DNA from: Hygrocybe punicea
Lineage: Eukaryota; Basidiomycota; Agaricomycetes; Agaricales; Hygrophoraceae
Length of the DNA: 64,000 nt
Direction of reading: 5' to 3'
Assembly: GCA_963556145.1 (NCBI GenBank)
Contig: OY744469.1
Coordinates: 5,862,767 to 5,926,766, forward strand
This document shows positions 10,744 to 22,414 of the stretch, piece after piece. The stretch's first letter is position 1; every line of letters begins with the position of its first letter. The position numbers were made by a program, and so were the translations under genes. Below the pieces are notes generated by a model. That model saw only the letters and a program-made list of their open reading frames with translations. It searched no databases and had not been told where the DNA came from.

Positions 10744-12106
10744 ATGAGCAGGCCGGCACACCAAAATATAATGACAGGCCAAGCTCCTGATCCCAATAAT
10801 CCCCTGTCACCCTTGACCGAACTTAGTGATGATATACAGCTCTGGCTCCAATTCGAGGCTGATGGATCTTGGGTCCGAACGCTACTAATTCCACGCGACG
10901 ACATCAGCCTTTTTACCTCGCAACCACTCAGATGGCTCCTTTTTCTTGCCTTCACTATCTACGGTCGTACAGGGGGTCTTAGCACAACACCGGGAGGACC
11001 AGAAGTTGCTGCTTCAGTTGGTTTGGATGCATTGAAAGACAACTATTATTACTTGGCGCAAGGTGGGGCATTCTTCTATTTTGTCGTTGTCGCTAATTGC
11101 TAGTTGTAGGCTCGACTCATGGATATCCAAGGAATCAACGACCGACAGTCAGGCGCATACCGGACAAGCATTGCAGATGAAATTGTTGCGAGAGATGGTT
11201 CGTGTGTAATGAGCGGCCAACAAAGATATTTTTGTGAGTAATCACACCTGATTCCGCGTTCCAAGGGAGACGATGTGCGCATATAACCTGTTTCTTTCAT
11301 ATCTACTCCCTCACCCTCTGTCCATTCAGTACATGCAGCGTCTTACTGAGCTCAGACACGATAGAGATGAAGATATTATTGAGGATATAAGTGACGGTAG
11401 AAATGGCCGGCTACTGTTCAAAGCTCTTTCATCTCATGCTTGGTCACGGCGATATCGCATTCCTCAAGGTAAATCATCTTGTATACATCCCTTGAGCCAT
11501 TCTCTTCGTTCAAGACACCAAATTTTGCGTTAGATATAGCGGATGTTCCTCCCTCGTTTCGGCCTGTGTCAGGTCCTTCAGGACGACTCATCCTGCATTA
11601 TTTCGATGAAGCTGATGAGATCATGCTAAATTGCGCCCGGAACAACCAAGATGTCCACCCCCCACAAGACCTAACGCTTTGGCCTCCTTCAATCACAGAT
11701 ATTATTTACGGATGTGCTGCATTGCGCAAGTGGGGGCTCCGACGATTGTAGGACCAATCTTCGCCAGTTGACACAAGATCAGTCTTACAAAACTGAACCG
11801 CCTGACAAAGCTTCGATTATCAAAACTCGTCGACAACGAGATCGAGCAGATCGAGCAGAAAGACGCAATGAACTGCGGTCTGGACCACAAGGGGATCATG
11901 GAGATGGGGCTAAGTGCGGGGAGCATGCGTCAACATCCCAGGAGGAGCGACAGAGACTGCAAATGGAGGAGGTTATGGATTGGCTCTTCCTATTCCAGTC
12001 TCAAAATGCAAACTCAGCCCCAAAGCCGGAACAGCGACAGCATCGTGAAGATGTCAGGGAGGAGAGGCTTCAAGAATGGATACAAACGCGAGGTCTTTGC
12101 GTTTAG
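10744..12106 (+). pseudogene. HNH endonuclease_2-like gene, broken
   Basis: ATG at 10744 opens about 106 codons ending at CAAG|GTGGGG (11062); splicing to 11110 after GTTGTAG continues to a conserved HNH_2 core: ARDGSCVMSG, then FCE-stop-SHLIPRSKGDD. The stop is a TAA at 11238-11240, inside the motif where the family has a small residue before the conserved His. An intron (GTGCGC to TTCAG) follows, then a segment with the conserved RNG. Around 11420 one extra base shifts the frame: KLFHLMLGHGDIAFLK and, after the intron ending at 11519, TPNFALDIADVPP are in the shifted frame. The final part (ALRKWG, then an Arg/Glu-rich tail to 12106) needs another shift. The family is common in Agaricomycetes and of unproven activity; this copy should not make the full protein. 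No second copy is in the window. Confidence 0.6.
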
Positions 12107-12439
12107 GGTTTCTTCGCAATTATTGGAGGTAGTGTTCTCCGCTTTGGTGAAACCCGAACCTTGGCTGTGAGTTTGTGGAAAAATACACGTAAGTGCAAAA
12201 TCAGTGAATTGTGTTCTACTGCTGCGACGAAGTCTGTCAAGGAGTCGGGCATTGTGGGCTGGGTGCGTGACCAGTTGGAGGCGGACAGGCGGATCATGAT
12301 CGTTTTTGCGATACGATGAGGCTACATGAGACGGTAAGCCCGATCGTGAACAAGAAGCTACATCAATTGAAAACAGCCATGTGCAGTATCATACAGGAAG
12401 TTTGAGAGTGGGTCTAGAGTGATCAGCTGTATCGACCTT

Positions 12440-13276
12440 ATTGAGCCGTTACTTAGCACCCCAAACGGTTCCAAAAAAGCCCCGCCAGTTCAGAAGAGTC
12501 AGGAGGTAAAGAGGTTAGAGGCTCTGGAACAAGCCCTTCGAATGCAGACGGCGAGCCAGAGGAATTTAAAAGCCAGTTGTTTTTGTCAAGGTAAAGGCTT
12601 TCTGCCTGAAAATTCTCTTTCTACAACAGTATACGTCTCATGTCTCGAAATCAGCCAGAGCACACGGCTTGTCGTCGTACACGCCAATCTGTCGAACATG
12701 TGGATTGATTCTTTGCACGCTGAACCTGCCTCAATTCGCCTGCCCGCATTGCTCGTCTCCGCTTCTCTCCCCAGTTGCTCGTGAATCGCTGGTAAAGCAA
12801 CTCTCCACCCAAATATCTGAAACGCTGGCTAGAGAAGCCCAGGAACGCGAACGCATTTGCTGAGGATGCTCGCAAAGTAGTCGGCGCCTTCCCTCCTCTC
12901 CTAGGTAGCGATCCCGCACTGTCATCAGGAGCGCCCGCCTCTGAGTCTTTCGTCCAATATTCGGAACCAGGCCCACAAAGTCCTGTCCATTGATCACCAA
13001 ACAAAAAATGTTGTCTTGTCATCGTATAACCCGGCCATTGTCCCTTCGCATCCGTTCTCTCGTGAAGCAATAGAACCACATAGAATGCCACCTCCCTCAT
13101 CCGAGATCAGCTACGCGAAGACTAAGCTAGATCCCGACGAACTTGACAGGGGGAAGTATTCGCTACATCGCTCCCCGGAAGTGATGGCGAAAACGTGGCC
13201 CGCAACGGAACCGGATAGCAGGGAGAATAAAGGGAAGGTTAGGGAAGATATCAAGCAGGAGAAGTCAGGAGGCTAG
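12440..13276 (+). pseudogene. Rqt4/ASC-1-like zinc-finger gene, broken copy
   Basis: This is the inverted, damaged copy of 45431-46268. The homology starts near 12455 (5' part with the start codon is absent), so it begins inside the first exon. It keeps KASCFCQ, the intron (GTAAAG to ATCAG) and SYTPICRTCGLILC...FACPHC. Damage relative to the right-hand copy: a deletion of about 15 bases in the Lys-rich stretch near 12475, an extra T at about 12857 that creates ERIC followed by a stop, a 2-base deletion near 12963, and an 11-base difference near 13138. The 3' end (to 13276) overlaps nothing and faces the ankyrin gene, as in the other copy. The zinc-finger family is described under 45431-46268. 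Confidence 0.6.
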
Positions 13277-13393
13277 ACGGTTGGAGATTTATACTGTGTT
13301 TCACAAGGCCGGTTCGTCCAAAATTCATAGCATGTTCACGCGATATCCAAACGACACATTCCAAGATATGATTTTTTGAATCAGATAATACAA

Positions 13394-14890
13394 TCACTGT
13401 AGATTCGCCTCTACCATTGCTTCGTTCTCCTGCTGCTTCGCTAATAAGGCCGCAATCTCTGCACCAATACCTTCTGACGCCCCCCACTCATTATTTGGAT
13501 CTAACTCCTGCGCCAGCATGAGCGCTGTCTTGCCGTCGATATCCTCCACATCTAGTTTGCAACCATGCTGTAATAAGGCCAGCACACAAGAAAAGTTCCT
13601 TCTCAGCACAGCCAAGTGCAAGGGTGTTCGTCCCGCGTCGTTTTGGGCATTCATGTCAGCACCATGAAAAATCAAAGTCTTGACAGCTTCGCAAGGTTCC
13701 TTTGAGGGAATATCCTGCCACACCTTTGGGCGGCATTGTCCATGATTTGAGGCAATATGCAAAGGAGTATTGCCGTCTTCCACACCGGAGTCCCACTGGC
13801 TTCTGTGGTAGTGACGCAAGTTCACATCTGATCCAGCTTCGCAGAGAGCCTTGACCACCATGGGTACAGTGTCCCAACCGCTTTGATATATATCGGTTTC
13901 CACACCACATTGGGTTAACGCGTAGGACAGGATGCTGTGGTCATGTTCGAGCCGTGTCGTGTCCGCACCAGCATTGCAAAGAGCCGTCACAGTTGCGGCA
14001 GTGGAAGGCGCGTAGACATAATAACGTCGGTGAGGCTCAATTGCCCTAAATAGAGCCAATTTGCCTGCCCCATTAACATTAGCACCCACACCGATGAATG
14101 CTTGGACCATGGCAAGGTTTTTTTTCGAAGCAGCAGTTGTGAGTGGTGTCTTGTCATTCAATAGTTCCTCGAGATCTGCACCGGCTTCAAGGAGCATATT
14201 GATAAATTGCTTGGCACTTCTTTTCGCTACGGTATGCAAGGCTCCGCTCAGGAGGGCGCCGTGTTTCAACAATACGTCGAAGGCTTGCAAGTGGTTATGC
14301 TGAATGTGAGGGGGATTGTGGTAGTAGTGGTAGTTACAGATCAATGTGTCGAGGATGTGGGCGTTCCCATGGCGTCCGAAGTTGACATTTGCACCTTCGT
14401 CACAAAGGGCTTGGAGCACGAACAAATTTTGGCAATTGATCATTGTGGCCGCAGTTGCGGTCACCGCTGTATGTCCTTGGGAATCGACTGCATTGATATC
14501 ATAGCCAAGGCGGACAAGGCGTCGGATCAAACGCATGTCGCCTGCTTTCGCAGCCACTTGGATTGGAGTTCGCCCTTCGTAGATCTTAATTTCCACCTTA
14601 TTGTGAGCAGGTGGGTTTGGGATGTGGACACCAAGGTCGAGCTGGATAAGAATTATATCGTATGTGATTTGGTCAGTACTAGTTAAGGCACGCACCAGTG
14701 TGGTGAGCCAACATTGCATTGATATTGTGTCTTGACTGTAATTGCAAACACGCTTCGCCATTTCTTCAGTGTCATTTGTTGCATATTCCGTTTGCATTTG
14801 GGCAAGGAAGGTGAAGGTCCAAATAAGCCGATGCAGCTCACTTGGTAACTTGGCCAATAACAGGAGAAATGTTGTCATAAGCTCCATCAT
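13394..14890 (-). CDS. Ankyrin-repeat protein, left copy
   Basis: ATG at 14890 (a second at 14887). The frame is open for 498 codons, but a 54-nt intron at 14695-14642 (GTGCGT to TTATCCAG) is very likely: the right-hand copy has the same sites around a 49-nt intron that cannot be read through. Spliced, the protein is about 480 residues. The N-terminus (KLPSELHRLIWTFTFL) resembles the opening helix of fungal F-box-like or ankyrin proteins. From about residue 95 ankyrin repeats follow, recognisable as EGRTPIQVAAKAGD, GHTAVTATAA, DKTPLTTAA, GNTPLHIAS and AGRTPLHLAV. The C-terminus is Glu/Lys-rich. It faces the broken Rqt4-like gene, with 117 bases between. Likely a cytoplasmic interaction protein; partner unknown. 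Confidence 0.75.
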   Translation of the reverse strand: MMELMTTFLLLLAKLPSELHRLIWTFTFLAQMQTEYATNDTEEMAKRVCNYSQDTISMQCWLTTLVRALTSTDQITYDIILIQLDLGVHIPNPPAHNKVEIKIYEGRTPIQVAAKAGDMRLIRRLVRLGYDINAVDSQGHTAVTATAATMINCQNLFVLQALCDEGANVNFGRHGNAHILDTLICNYHYYHNPPHIQHNHLQAFDVLLKHGALLSGALHTVAKRSAKQFINMLLEAGADLEELLNDKTPLTTAASKKNLAMVQAFIGVGANVNGAGKLALFRAIEPHRRYYVYAPSTAATVTALCNAGADTTRLEHDHSILSYALTQCGVETDIYQSGWDTVPMVVKALCEAGSDVNLRHYHRSQWDSGVEDGNTPLHIASNHGQCRPKVWQDIPSKEPCEAVKTLIFHGADMNAQNDAGRTPLHLAVLRRNFSCVLALLQHGCKLDVEDIDGKTALMLAQELDPNNEWGASEGIGAEIAALLAKQQENEAMVEANLQ

Positions 14891-14933
14891 AGCAGAGGAT
14901 TGTTAAAGGTGCCCTTGAGCTAATAGTGAACTA

Positions 14934-15233
14934 TCTGTAGTTAATCAGAGCTTGGACGCGTGACCTGACGAATTAGGCAAATGCTGACCAATAAGCTGAG
15001 TTCAAGTTTTGTTCCCAGGCAGAGTGGGGGGGGTCGGGAGGGTGACACATTGTTCTGATGGCCGCAGAGTTGGGTGTGGGGGATGGCAGGGGTTGTGGGG
15101 GGGCCCTGTGAATTTTTTGGGGGGGTCCGGTTGGATTTGAGCTGGCAGATGGGGGATTTATGGCAGATTGGGCACTTTTTGTGGTGCCGCGGCTGGAATA
15201 GGGCACGCGAATTTTCGGTAAATTACATGCATA
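14934..15233 (+). mobile_element. Truncated Helitron 5' end (300 bp)
   Basis: The sequence starts TCTGTAGTTAATCAG after an A and matches the first ~300 bases of the two complete copies downstream, with a few differences (for example GTTCTG for GGTCGG near 15050). It stops at GCATA, where the complete copies read GCATATTCTACA, and is followed at once by a new TCTGTAG start. A TCT shared by the start and the break point could have guided the join. No 3' hairpin is present. Confidence 0.7.
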
Positions 15234-17504
15234 TCTGTAGTTAATCAGAGCTTGGACGCGTGACCTGACGAATTAGGCGAATGCTGACCAATAAGCTGAG
15301 TTCAAGTTTTGTTCCCAGGCAGAGTGGGGGTGGTCGGGAGGGTGACACGTTGGTCGGATGGCCGCAGAGTTGGGTGTGGGGGATGGCAGGGGTTGTGGGG
15401 GGGCCCTGTGAATTTTTTGGGGGGGTCCGGTTGGATGTGAGCTGGCAGATGGGGGATTTATGGCAGATTGGGCACTGTTTGTGGTGCCGCGGCTGGAATA
15501 GGGCACGCAAATTTTCGGTAAATTACATGCATATTCTACACTATATATGCAACATTTTGTCCCACCAAAAGGAGTCCCCATCTGGTGTGTGTGAGCCTGC
15601 AGAATGTCAGGAAAGTGAAGGTGGTCCGGAGTTGTGGCTGAAATTCGGACTCAGTTTGAAATCCACAGCCAGAGCGTTCACACTCAGCCGAACTCAAAAC
15701 CTTCTGCTGATCAACATCCTATCCCCTCCATTCCCGACTCTCCTGCTGGCTTCCTGCTGCTCCTGCCACCCCACAACTTTCCCATCCCCCTCTACTGTCT
15801 CCTACCCCCCTCCAGGCAACTTTTTGGTTTCCCCAAGTTGACCAATGGACAGCAACAGTGCCACCAGTGCCCCCAGCAAGAGGGGTGCATTCCGGCTGCT
15901 TTTGAGCGCCATGGGGGAGTTCTGAGGGCAGCAGGGGTTGTGGTGCACCCACCCCCTGCTGTTCCAGGTGAGTTTTCAGTTTAATTGACTGTATTGGAGG
16001 GGGACTGACATGGGAGTGATCACCCAGGCTTCACCCCCCACTCTCTGCCCTTTCCATCACCCCATCCAGCTCACCCCTACCTCCCCTCAACCCCCCTGCA
16101 CTCCCTCCACCCATCCCCCACCCCCCCTCTGCTTCCCCCCCCTCCCTGGCCTGTTCTGGTCCCTCCCTCCACCTCCCTGCCTTTTCCCCCTCTCCAGCCC
16201 CTTCCTTTAGCCCCCATTCGCTTTCCTATCACTGTCCTGCACTGCCTCCACCCATTCACCCATTCCCCACCCTCCCCCCTGCTTCCCCTCCCTTCCTGGC
16301 CTGTTTGGCCCCCCCTCCACCTCCCTCCTTTCCCCCCCCCCTCCAGCCCCTTCCTTTAGCACCCATCTACCCCCCCCATCACTCTCCTGTGTCATCTCTC
16401 TCACCACACTGTGCCTGTACCCTCTGTAGTAGCTCATTTTGTATGATATTGACATTTAATTTGATTTAATTTAATTTAACTTATTAAATATTAAATAATT
16501 AATAACTACTTAACAATGGCTGAACCAATGCAGTGTCAAGACTTCACTACTGTGAATCCTGTCTTCAGGAGGCAACCAGACTATTCTCCACTGTACAGGT
16601 GGGAGTCTATCTGATATTTACCTGTAACATCAAGCATGATCAGGTCTCAGCAGTAAACATAATACATTCCAGACATACATGAAATTATAGGAATTCAAAA
16701 AATCTTTTCTTCTTTGCTCACACTCAGCATTTACTACTGATATATACACCTACCAGTGGAATTAATTGCTAAACCTATCTTGGTGAGCTTGCACAATGAG
16801 TGGTAGGATAATGCGACCATGTCCTGGGACCAGTGGCACAACCTGAGGAAGAAAGTGTATTTGTTAGGTAAGACAGCGAGATATTAGCATTCGCAGAAAG
16901 ATCAGAAAAACAGGGGTGAGTTAGAATGCAAGGGGAGCGCAAGAAAATTATATTACCTGGAAACGGTGAGCTAACAAAGCAACAGTGTAAACACAATGAC
17001 AGAGATTTACAAAGAAGACTTACTCACAGTTGTGAGTAGTGAGACTGAGATCAGGCTGTGACCACATCGCACAAAATGTAGTTGGTCTCAGCAACAGTTA
17101 CAATGTATGCAACATACACTGGGTCAGGCCTCAACATAACATATTGCACATAAATATAATTTTTGGCAAGAATTCACATTACACAGAATTCACTGTAGAT
17201 TATATTTTGCCTAACAAACCTCAAGGACATATTCCACATACAAATCCCAAAAATATTCTCTGTACCTATCTTGATTATTATATGTTCACCCAACACCAAA
17301 TAAAATTCACAATTGTTCCTTTACTACCTATTACCATTAATTATTGACACCTAATAGTTGAGGGGGCGGGGCCGAGCGTAGCGAGGTCTCAGCCCCCTCC
17401 AGCACTTATTCCACATAAAATTTCAAAAAAAAAACTTTCTTCCTAGCACTTTAGATCCCGTGCTTCACGGGATTATCACCCCCCTGCACGGGTCCTAAAC
17501 CTAG
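15234..17504 (+). mobile_element. Non-autonomous Helitron, copy 1 (2271 bp)
   Basis: The element begins with TC (TCTGTAGTTAA) and ends with CTAG at 17501-17504, both Helitron hallmarks. About 31 bases before the end is a hairpin at 17455-17473 (ATCCCGTG, loop CTT, CACGGGAT). A larger GC-rich inverted repeat lies near 17358-17399 (GAGGGGGC...GCCCCCTC around CCGAGCGTAGCGAGG). The interior has G-rich and then C-rich low-complexity tracts (15990-16390). No Rep/helicase gene is present; the short open frames inside are not conserved genes. There are no inverted terminal repeats and no target duplication. The orientation assumes the hairpin/CTAG side is 3'. Confidence 0.8.
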
Positions 17505-19777
17505 TCTGTAGTTAAGAAGAGCTTGGACGCGTGACCTGACGAATTAGGCGAATGCTGACCAATAAGCTGAGTTCAAGTTTTGTTCCCAGGCAGAGTGGGG
17601 GGGGGGGTCGGGAGGGTAACACGTTGGTCGGATGGCCACAGAGTAGGGTGTGGGGGATGGCAGGGGTTGTGGGGGGGCCCTGTGAATTTTTTTGGGGGGT
17701 CCGGTTGGATTTGAGCTGGCAGATGGGGGATTTATGGCAGATTGGGCACTTTTTGTGGTGCCGCGGCTGGAATAGAGCACGCGAATTTTCGGTAAATTAC
17801 ATGCATATTCTACACTATATATGCAACATTTTGTCCCACCAAAAGGAGTCCCCATGTGGTGTGTGTGAGCCTGCAGAATGTCAGGAAAGTGAAGGTGGTC
17901 CGGAGTTGTGGCTGAAATTCGGACTCAGTTTGAAATCCACAGCCAGAGCGTTCACACTCAGCCGAACTCAAAACCTTCTGCTGATCAACATCCTATCCCC
18001 TCCATTCCCGACTCTCCTGCTGGCTTCCTGCTGCTCCTGCCACCCCACAACTTTCCCATCCCCCTCTACTGTCTCCTACCCCCCTCCAGGCAACTTTTTG
18101 GTTTCCCCAAGTTGACCAATGGACAGCAACAGTGCCACCAGTGCCCCCAGCAAGAGGGGTGCATTCCGGCTGCTTTTGAGCGCCATGGGGGAGTTCTGAG
18201 GGCAGCAGGGGTTGTGGTGCACCCACCCCCTGCTGTTCCAGGTGAGTTTTCAGTTTAATTGACTGTATTGGAGGGGGACTGACATGGGAGTGATCACCCA
18301 GGCTTCACCCCCCACTCTCTGCCCTTTCCATCACCCCATCCAGCTCACCCCTACCTCCCCTCAACCCCCCTGCACTCCCTCCACCCATCCCCCACCCCCC
18401 CTCTGCTTCCCCCCCCTCCCTGGCCTGTTCTGGTCCCTCCCTCCACCTCCCTGCCTTTTCCCCCTCTCCAGCCCCTTCCTTTAGCCCCCATTCACTTTCC
18501 TATCACTGTCCTGCACTGCCTCCACCCATTCACCCATTCCCCACCCTCCCCCCTGCTTCCCCTCCCTTCCTGGCCTGTTTGGCCCCCCCTCCACCTCCCT
18601 CCTTCCCTCCCCCCTCCAGCCCCTTCCTTTAGCACCCATCTACCCCCCCATCACTCTCCTGTGTCATCTCTCTCACCACACTGTGCCTGTACCCTCTGTA
18701 GTAGCTCATTTTGTATGATATTGACATTTAATTTGATTTAATTTAATTTAACTTATTAAATATTAAATAATTAATAACTACTTAACAATGGCTGAACCAA
18801 TGCAGTGTCAAGACTTCACTACTGTGAATCCTGTCTTCAGGAGGCAACCAGACTATTCTCCACTGTACAGGTGGGAATCTATCTGATATTTACCTGTAAC
18901 ATCAAGCATGATCAGGTCTCAGCAGTAAACATAATACATTCCAGACATACATGAAATTATAGGAATTCAAAAAATCTTTTCTTCTTTGCTCACACTCAGC
19001 ATTTACTACTGATATATACACCTACCAGTGGAATTAATCGCTAAACCTATCTTGGTGAGCTTGCACAATGAGTGGTAGGATAATGCGACCATGTCCTGGG
19101 ACCAGTGGCACAACCTGAGGAAGAAAGTGTATTTGTTAGGTAAGACAGCGAGATATTAGCATTCGCAGAAAGATCAGAAAAACAGGGGTGAGTTAGAATG
19201 CAAGGGGAGCGCAAGAAAATTATATTACCTGGAAACGGTGAGCTAACAAAGCAACAGTGTAAACACAATGACAGAGATTTACAAAGAAGACTTACTCACA
19301 GTTGTGAGTAGTGAGACTGAGATCAGGCTGTGACCACATCGCACAAAATGTAGTTGGTCTCAGCAACAGTTACAATGTATGCAACATACACTGGGTCAGG
19401 CCTCAACATAACATATTGCACATAAATATAATTTTTGGCAAGAATTCACATTACACAGAATTCACTGTAGATTATATTTTGCCTAACAAACCTCAAGGAC
19501 ATATTCCACATACAAAACCCAAAAATATTCTCTATACTTATCTTGATTATTATATGTTCACCCAACACCAAATAAAAATTCACAATTCTTCCTTTACTAT
19601 CTATTACCATTAATTATTGACACCTAATAGTTGAGGGGGCGGGGCCGAGCGTAGCGAGGTCTCAGCCCCCTCCAGCACTTATTCCACATAAAATTTCAAA
19701 AAAAAAACTTTCTTCCTAGCACTTTAGATCCCGTGCTTCACGGGATTATCACCCCCCTGCACGGGTCCTAAACCTAG
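17505..19777 (+). mobile_element. Non-autonomous Helitron, copy 2 (2273 bp)
   Basis: The second unit begins immediately after the CTAG of the first (CTAG then TCTGTAG, no base between) and ends with CTAG at 19774-19777 followed by T in host DNA. Its hairpin is at 19728-19746. It is almost identical to copy 1 along its full length, differing by scattered single bases and homopolymer lengths (for example AATCAG versus AAGAAG near the start). The whole array therefore sits between A at 14933 and T at 19778, the A/T target expected for a Helitron. Confidence 0.8.
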
Positions 19778-20135
19778 TTCAAAACCCGATGTGTGATACT
19801 GACTAAGCAATGACTAAGCAACTCTTTTGGTGATGCAGGCCTTGTTTTGACTGTTTTGCTGCAAATAAATACCAGAAAAATTGTAGGACACTGTTGACAT
19901 GTTACACTACAAATGCTACTGCAATGTCAAGGCTTTTTAGGTACAAATAGAGTCAATATTAATTAAATTTGTTGAAATCGGCTCTTTCTTTGGCACTAGA
20001 GCTTTGTGAATTGTTATTCCACTTATTCCTTATTCATGTGTTGTAAAATGACTCATTGGGTCACTTTCCATAGGGTATAAATAATCTGAGAAACATTGAT
20101 TACAACCACAAGTGGTAAGTAGACCCTGCCACTGG
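19778..20135. other. No gene seen
   Basis: AT-rich sequence between the Helitron array and the foldback element. I see no coding, RNA or repeat signal that I can name. Confidence 0.4.
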
Positions 20136-20383
20136 TAGTGAATAGCACGGGTATGGGTAACCCGTGCAGGTTTGTACCCATACCCGCATGGGTACAGGTA
20201 CGGGTAGGGTTTCTCCTACCCACCAGCTTTAAAATGAGTCCTAGAACAGCCAAAACGGTCAAGAATTGGCTGTTCCAGGACTCAAAATGATGGGTAAACC
20301 CGCCGGGTTTGTACCCATGGGTCCACCAGGTGTGGGTACGGGTACAGCCATTTGTACCCATGGGTTACCCGTGCCATTCACTA
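20136..20383. mobile_element. Foldback (MITE-like) element, 248 bp
   Basis: The left end TAGTGAATAGCACGGGTA pairs with the right end (TACCCGTGCCATTCACTA), and the whole element can fold on itself: the centre has GAGTCCTAGAACAGCCAA and TTGGCTGTTCCAGGACTC about 12 bases apart. The arms are roughly 115 bases, rich in GGGTA/TACCC, with mismatches and small length differences. No open frame lies inside. A TA at each end could be a TA target duplication, but since the ends are palindromic this is not proven. Confidence 0.6.
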
Positions 20384-21979
20384 GCCACCGGATTGCCGCT
20401 GTAGATGCGGGTTTGGGTGGCTTCAGAAGATATAATAAGATCCTAACCTAGGGGTGTCAGTGTAGAAGTGACTGTGGATAATCAGTGTCGGGGATAGTAA
20501 TAAAAGTGGAAATAGAAGTAAAATATAAAGCTGCCACGTAAAACTGGACAAATAATATCAAACCCAGACTGAAAATGGATAAATAACGATGAACCCGATG
20601 ATGCCGACAATGTCAGGTATGGCGGGTCAGGTCAGGTTGGGTCGGAAACAATGAACAAATAATAGAACAAGGATAAAGACAACAAAGTGAACTACGAAAA
20701 GCTAAGGGTCTACCAGGATGAGGGTTTGAAGGGACTAAAACATGATTCTGACTATGAGGAAACAGGGACTAAGGGTATCTCTTTTTTTTTTTTTTTGTAT
20801 GGTCATCGGGGACCGTTTTTATAGTACATGTGTGTGTAGTCTACTTTCGGTCATGTCTACTTCGGCTGATGGAAACTACAAAGAGAAGCTGGAATGGGGA
20901 TGTGGAAAGGGGGGTTGCAAAGCGACATAGACAGGAAAATGGAAGGGAAAACAAATATCCAAGGAAAAGATCTAAAATGTCCTACATATCTCCGAAAGGA
21001 CAAGGGGATGCATAAATGAGGTAAGTCCGAAGTCGGGAATCGAGTCCGATCAGATCCATCTCCTAGAATTGGAACTCTGGGGCTTTGTGAGCCTAACAGA
21101 TTTGGTCCAAAAGCGGCCATCACAAAGCGGCATGTGTCGGGTCACATCGGTCACATTGTGTCACATCACGTCGGGTTACATCGGGTTGGAATGGGAGTCG
21201 TTTGGAGGTGTCGGGTTCATCCGGATTCGTGTTATATCAGTGATACGGACTCAGGGGAACGTTGAGTCTCTACACTGCAAAGACCCCGGAAAATAGTTTG
21301 AGCTCTGACAGCCTAAAATGACAGCATAAACGCAACTTGAAAGAAGGGGTTCGCGACCCCATCTTTGGATTAAAACTATTTCTAGTAAACTAGCCAAGAT
21401 CCTCAGCACTCAAATTCACCTGATGGTGCCTGTGTGCTGCACTCCGATAGTTATCTAACCCAAACTCAACATAGTCTGAGTTCGGAGGCATGTCCGAGTT
21501 TTGAGGCCAGAATACAAGAGGTTTCTTCGTCGGTGCCCTTGTAACCTTCCCAACATACAAGGTATAGTAACTTGCAGGCACAATGATGATTGAGTCAGAA
21601 TTGACCAAATAGGATGTTTAAAAAAAGTGTTTGCCCAGCTGACTCAGCACAGGGTTCCAGCTCCGATTGGCACCACATTTATTACTCAACACATAAACAA
21701 GTCTTATGGAAAGTCACCCATTGTAGATACACAATAAATTTTCAGTACTTTATTTAGTAGAATGTTTCTGGTCATTTGGAAAAAAATGCCACACCCAAAG
21801 ACACTTTCTTAATTTACCTGTCTCTAAATTAACCATTTATAACTCTTATTTACCTTACATTATAGCTGCTGTATTCTAATATCTGTATCCAGCACCATGA
21901 ACAATTTAAAGCAGAATACCAAGCATTTCCAGTGTTTGGTATTTGATTTTTGAATTGTAGTATAGGACCCAGAGAAAAC
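20384..21979. other. No gene seen
   Basis: A 1.6-kb non-coding stretch. It contains a T15-T17 run near 20781-20797 and a region at 21130-21220 rich in repeated TCGGGT/CACATC words, perhaps a decayed repeat. The open frames are short and unlike known proteins. Confidence 0.4.
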
Positions 21980-22362
21980 ATTAAATATTTTACAGCTGTT
22001 TTCATAAAGATGCAGAAAAGTTGAAAAAAGATTTGAGGTGTAAATATTTTGGACTTGGTGAAATTTCTCTTGTATCTCATGGAATACTGCATGGATTGAG
22101 ATGGTTATAGAGGGAAAGTTGTACTATTTCTTAAGGGCTTTCTACTCCTGTAATTACATTTGGACAATATTTAGTGTATGGTCAGTTGTAGATGAAATAA
22201 CAGGGAAACCAGGTTTTTTTGAGACCCAAAATGATATTGTCAAATTATGGCATCAAATGAGCTCCTATGAAGAAGATTGTAGGGAGAAAATTGTTCATTT
22301 TTTCAAGGGCTAGAAGTACATATACCGTGTTTTGCTTGATTTTTGTGTTTTGAGCCAATATT
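21980..22362 (+). repeat. Long inverted repeat, left arm
   Basis: About 380 bases that reappear in reverse complement as 22415-22568 plus 29692-29915, i.e. in a right arm later split by the LTR retrotransposon. Pairing is clear from TTTTACAGC(T/G)GTTTTCATAAA at the outer end to TTGAGCCAATATT at the inner end. The spacer between arms is 22363-22414 (52 bases). The arms carry no gene. Whether this is a large MITE or a host inverted duplication cannot be told. Confidence 0.75.
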
Positions 22363-22414
22363 TATAATTCTTGCAGTATTCTAATCCCAATGCAATCAAA
22401 AATAGTACTGATGT

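Noticed and set aside
13394..14890. Uninterrupted 498-residue ankyrin protein
   Set aside because: Possible, but the 54-nt stretch at 14642-14695 has GT-AG ends at the same place as the right copy's obligatory intron, so the spliced form is preferred.
14973..19613. Open frames of 60-187 codons inside the Helitron copies
   Set aside because: They are low-complexity Pro/Gly/Ser translations of G- or C-rich tracts, not recognisable as genes, and some change between near-identical copies. No Rep or helicase motif is present.
14934..20383. CRISPR array or telomeric repeat
   Set aside because: The direct repeats are kilobase-scale Helitron units, and the GGGTA-rich hairpin is not a telomere array. 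Nothing resembles evenly spaced short repeats.
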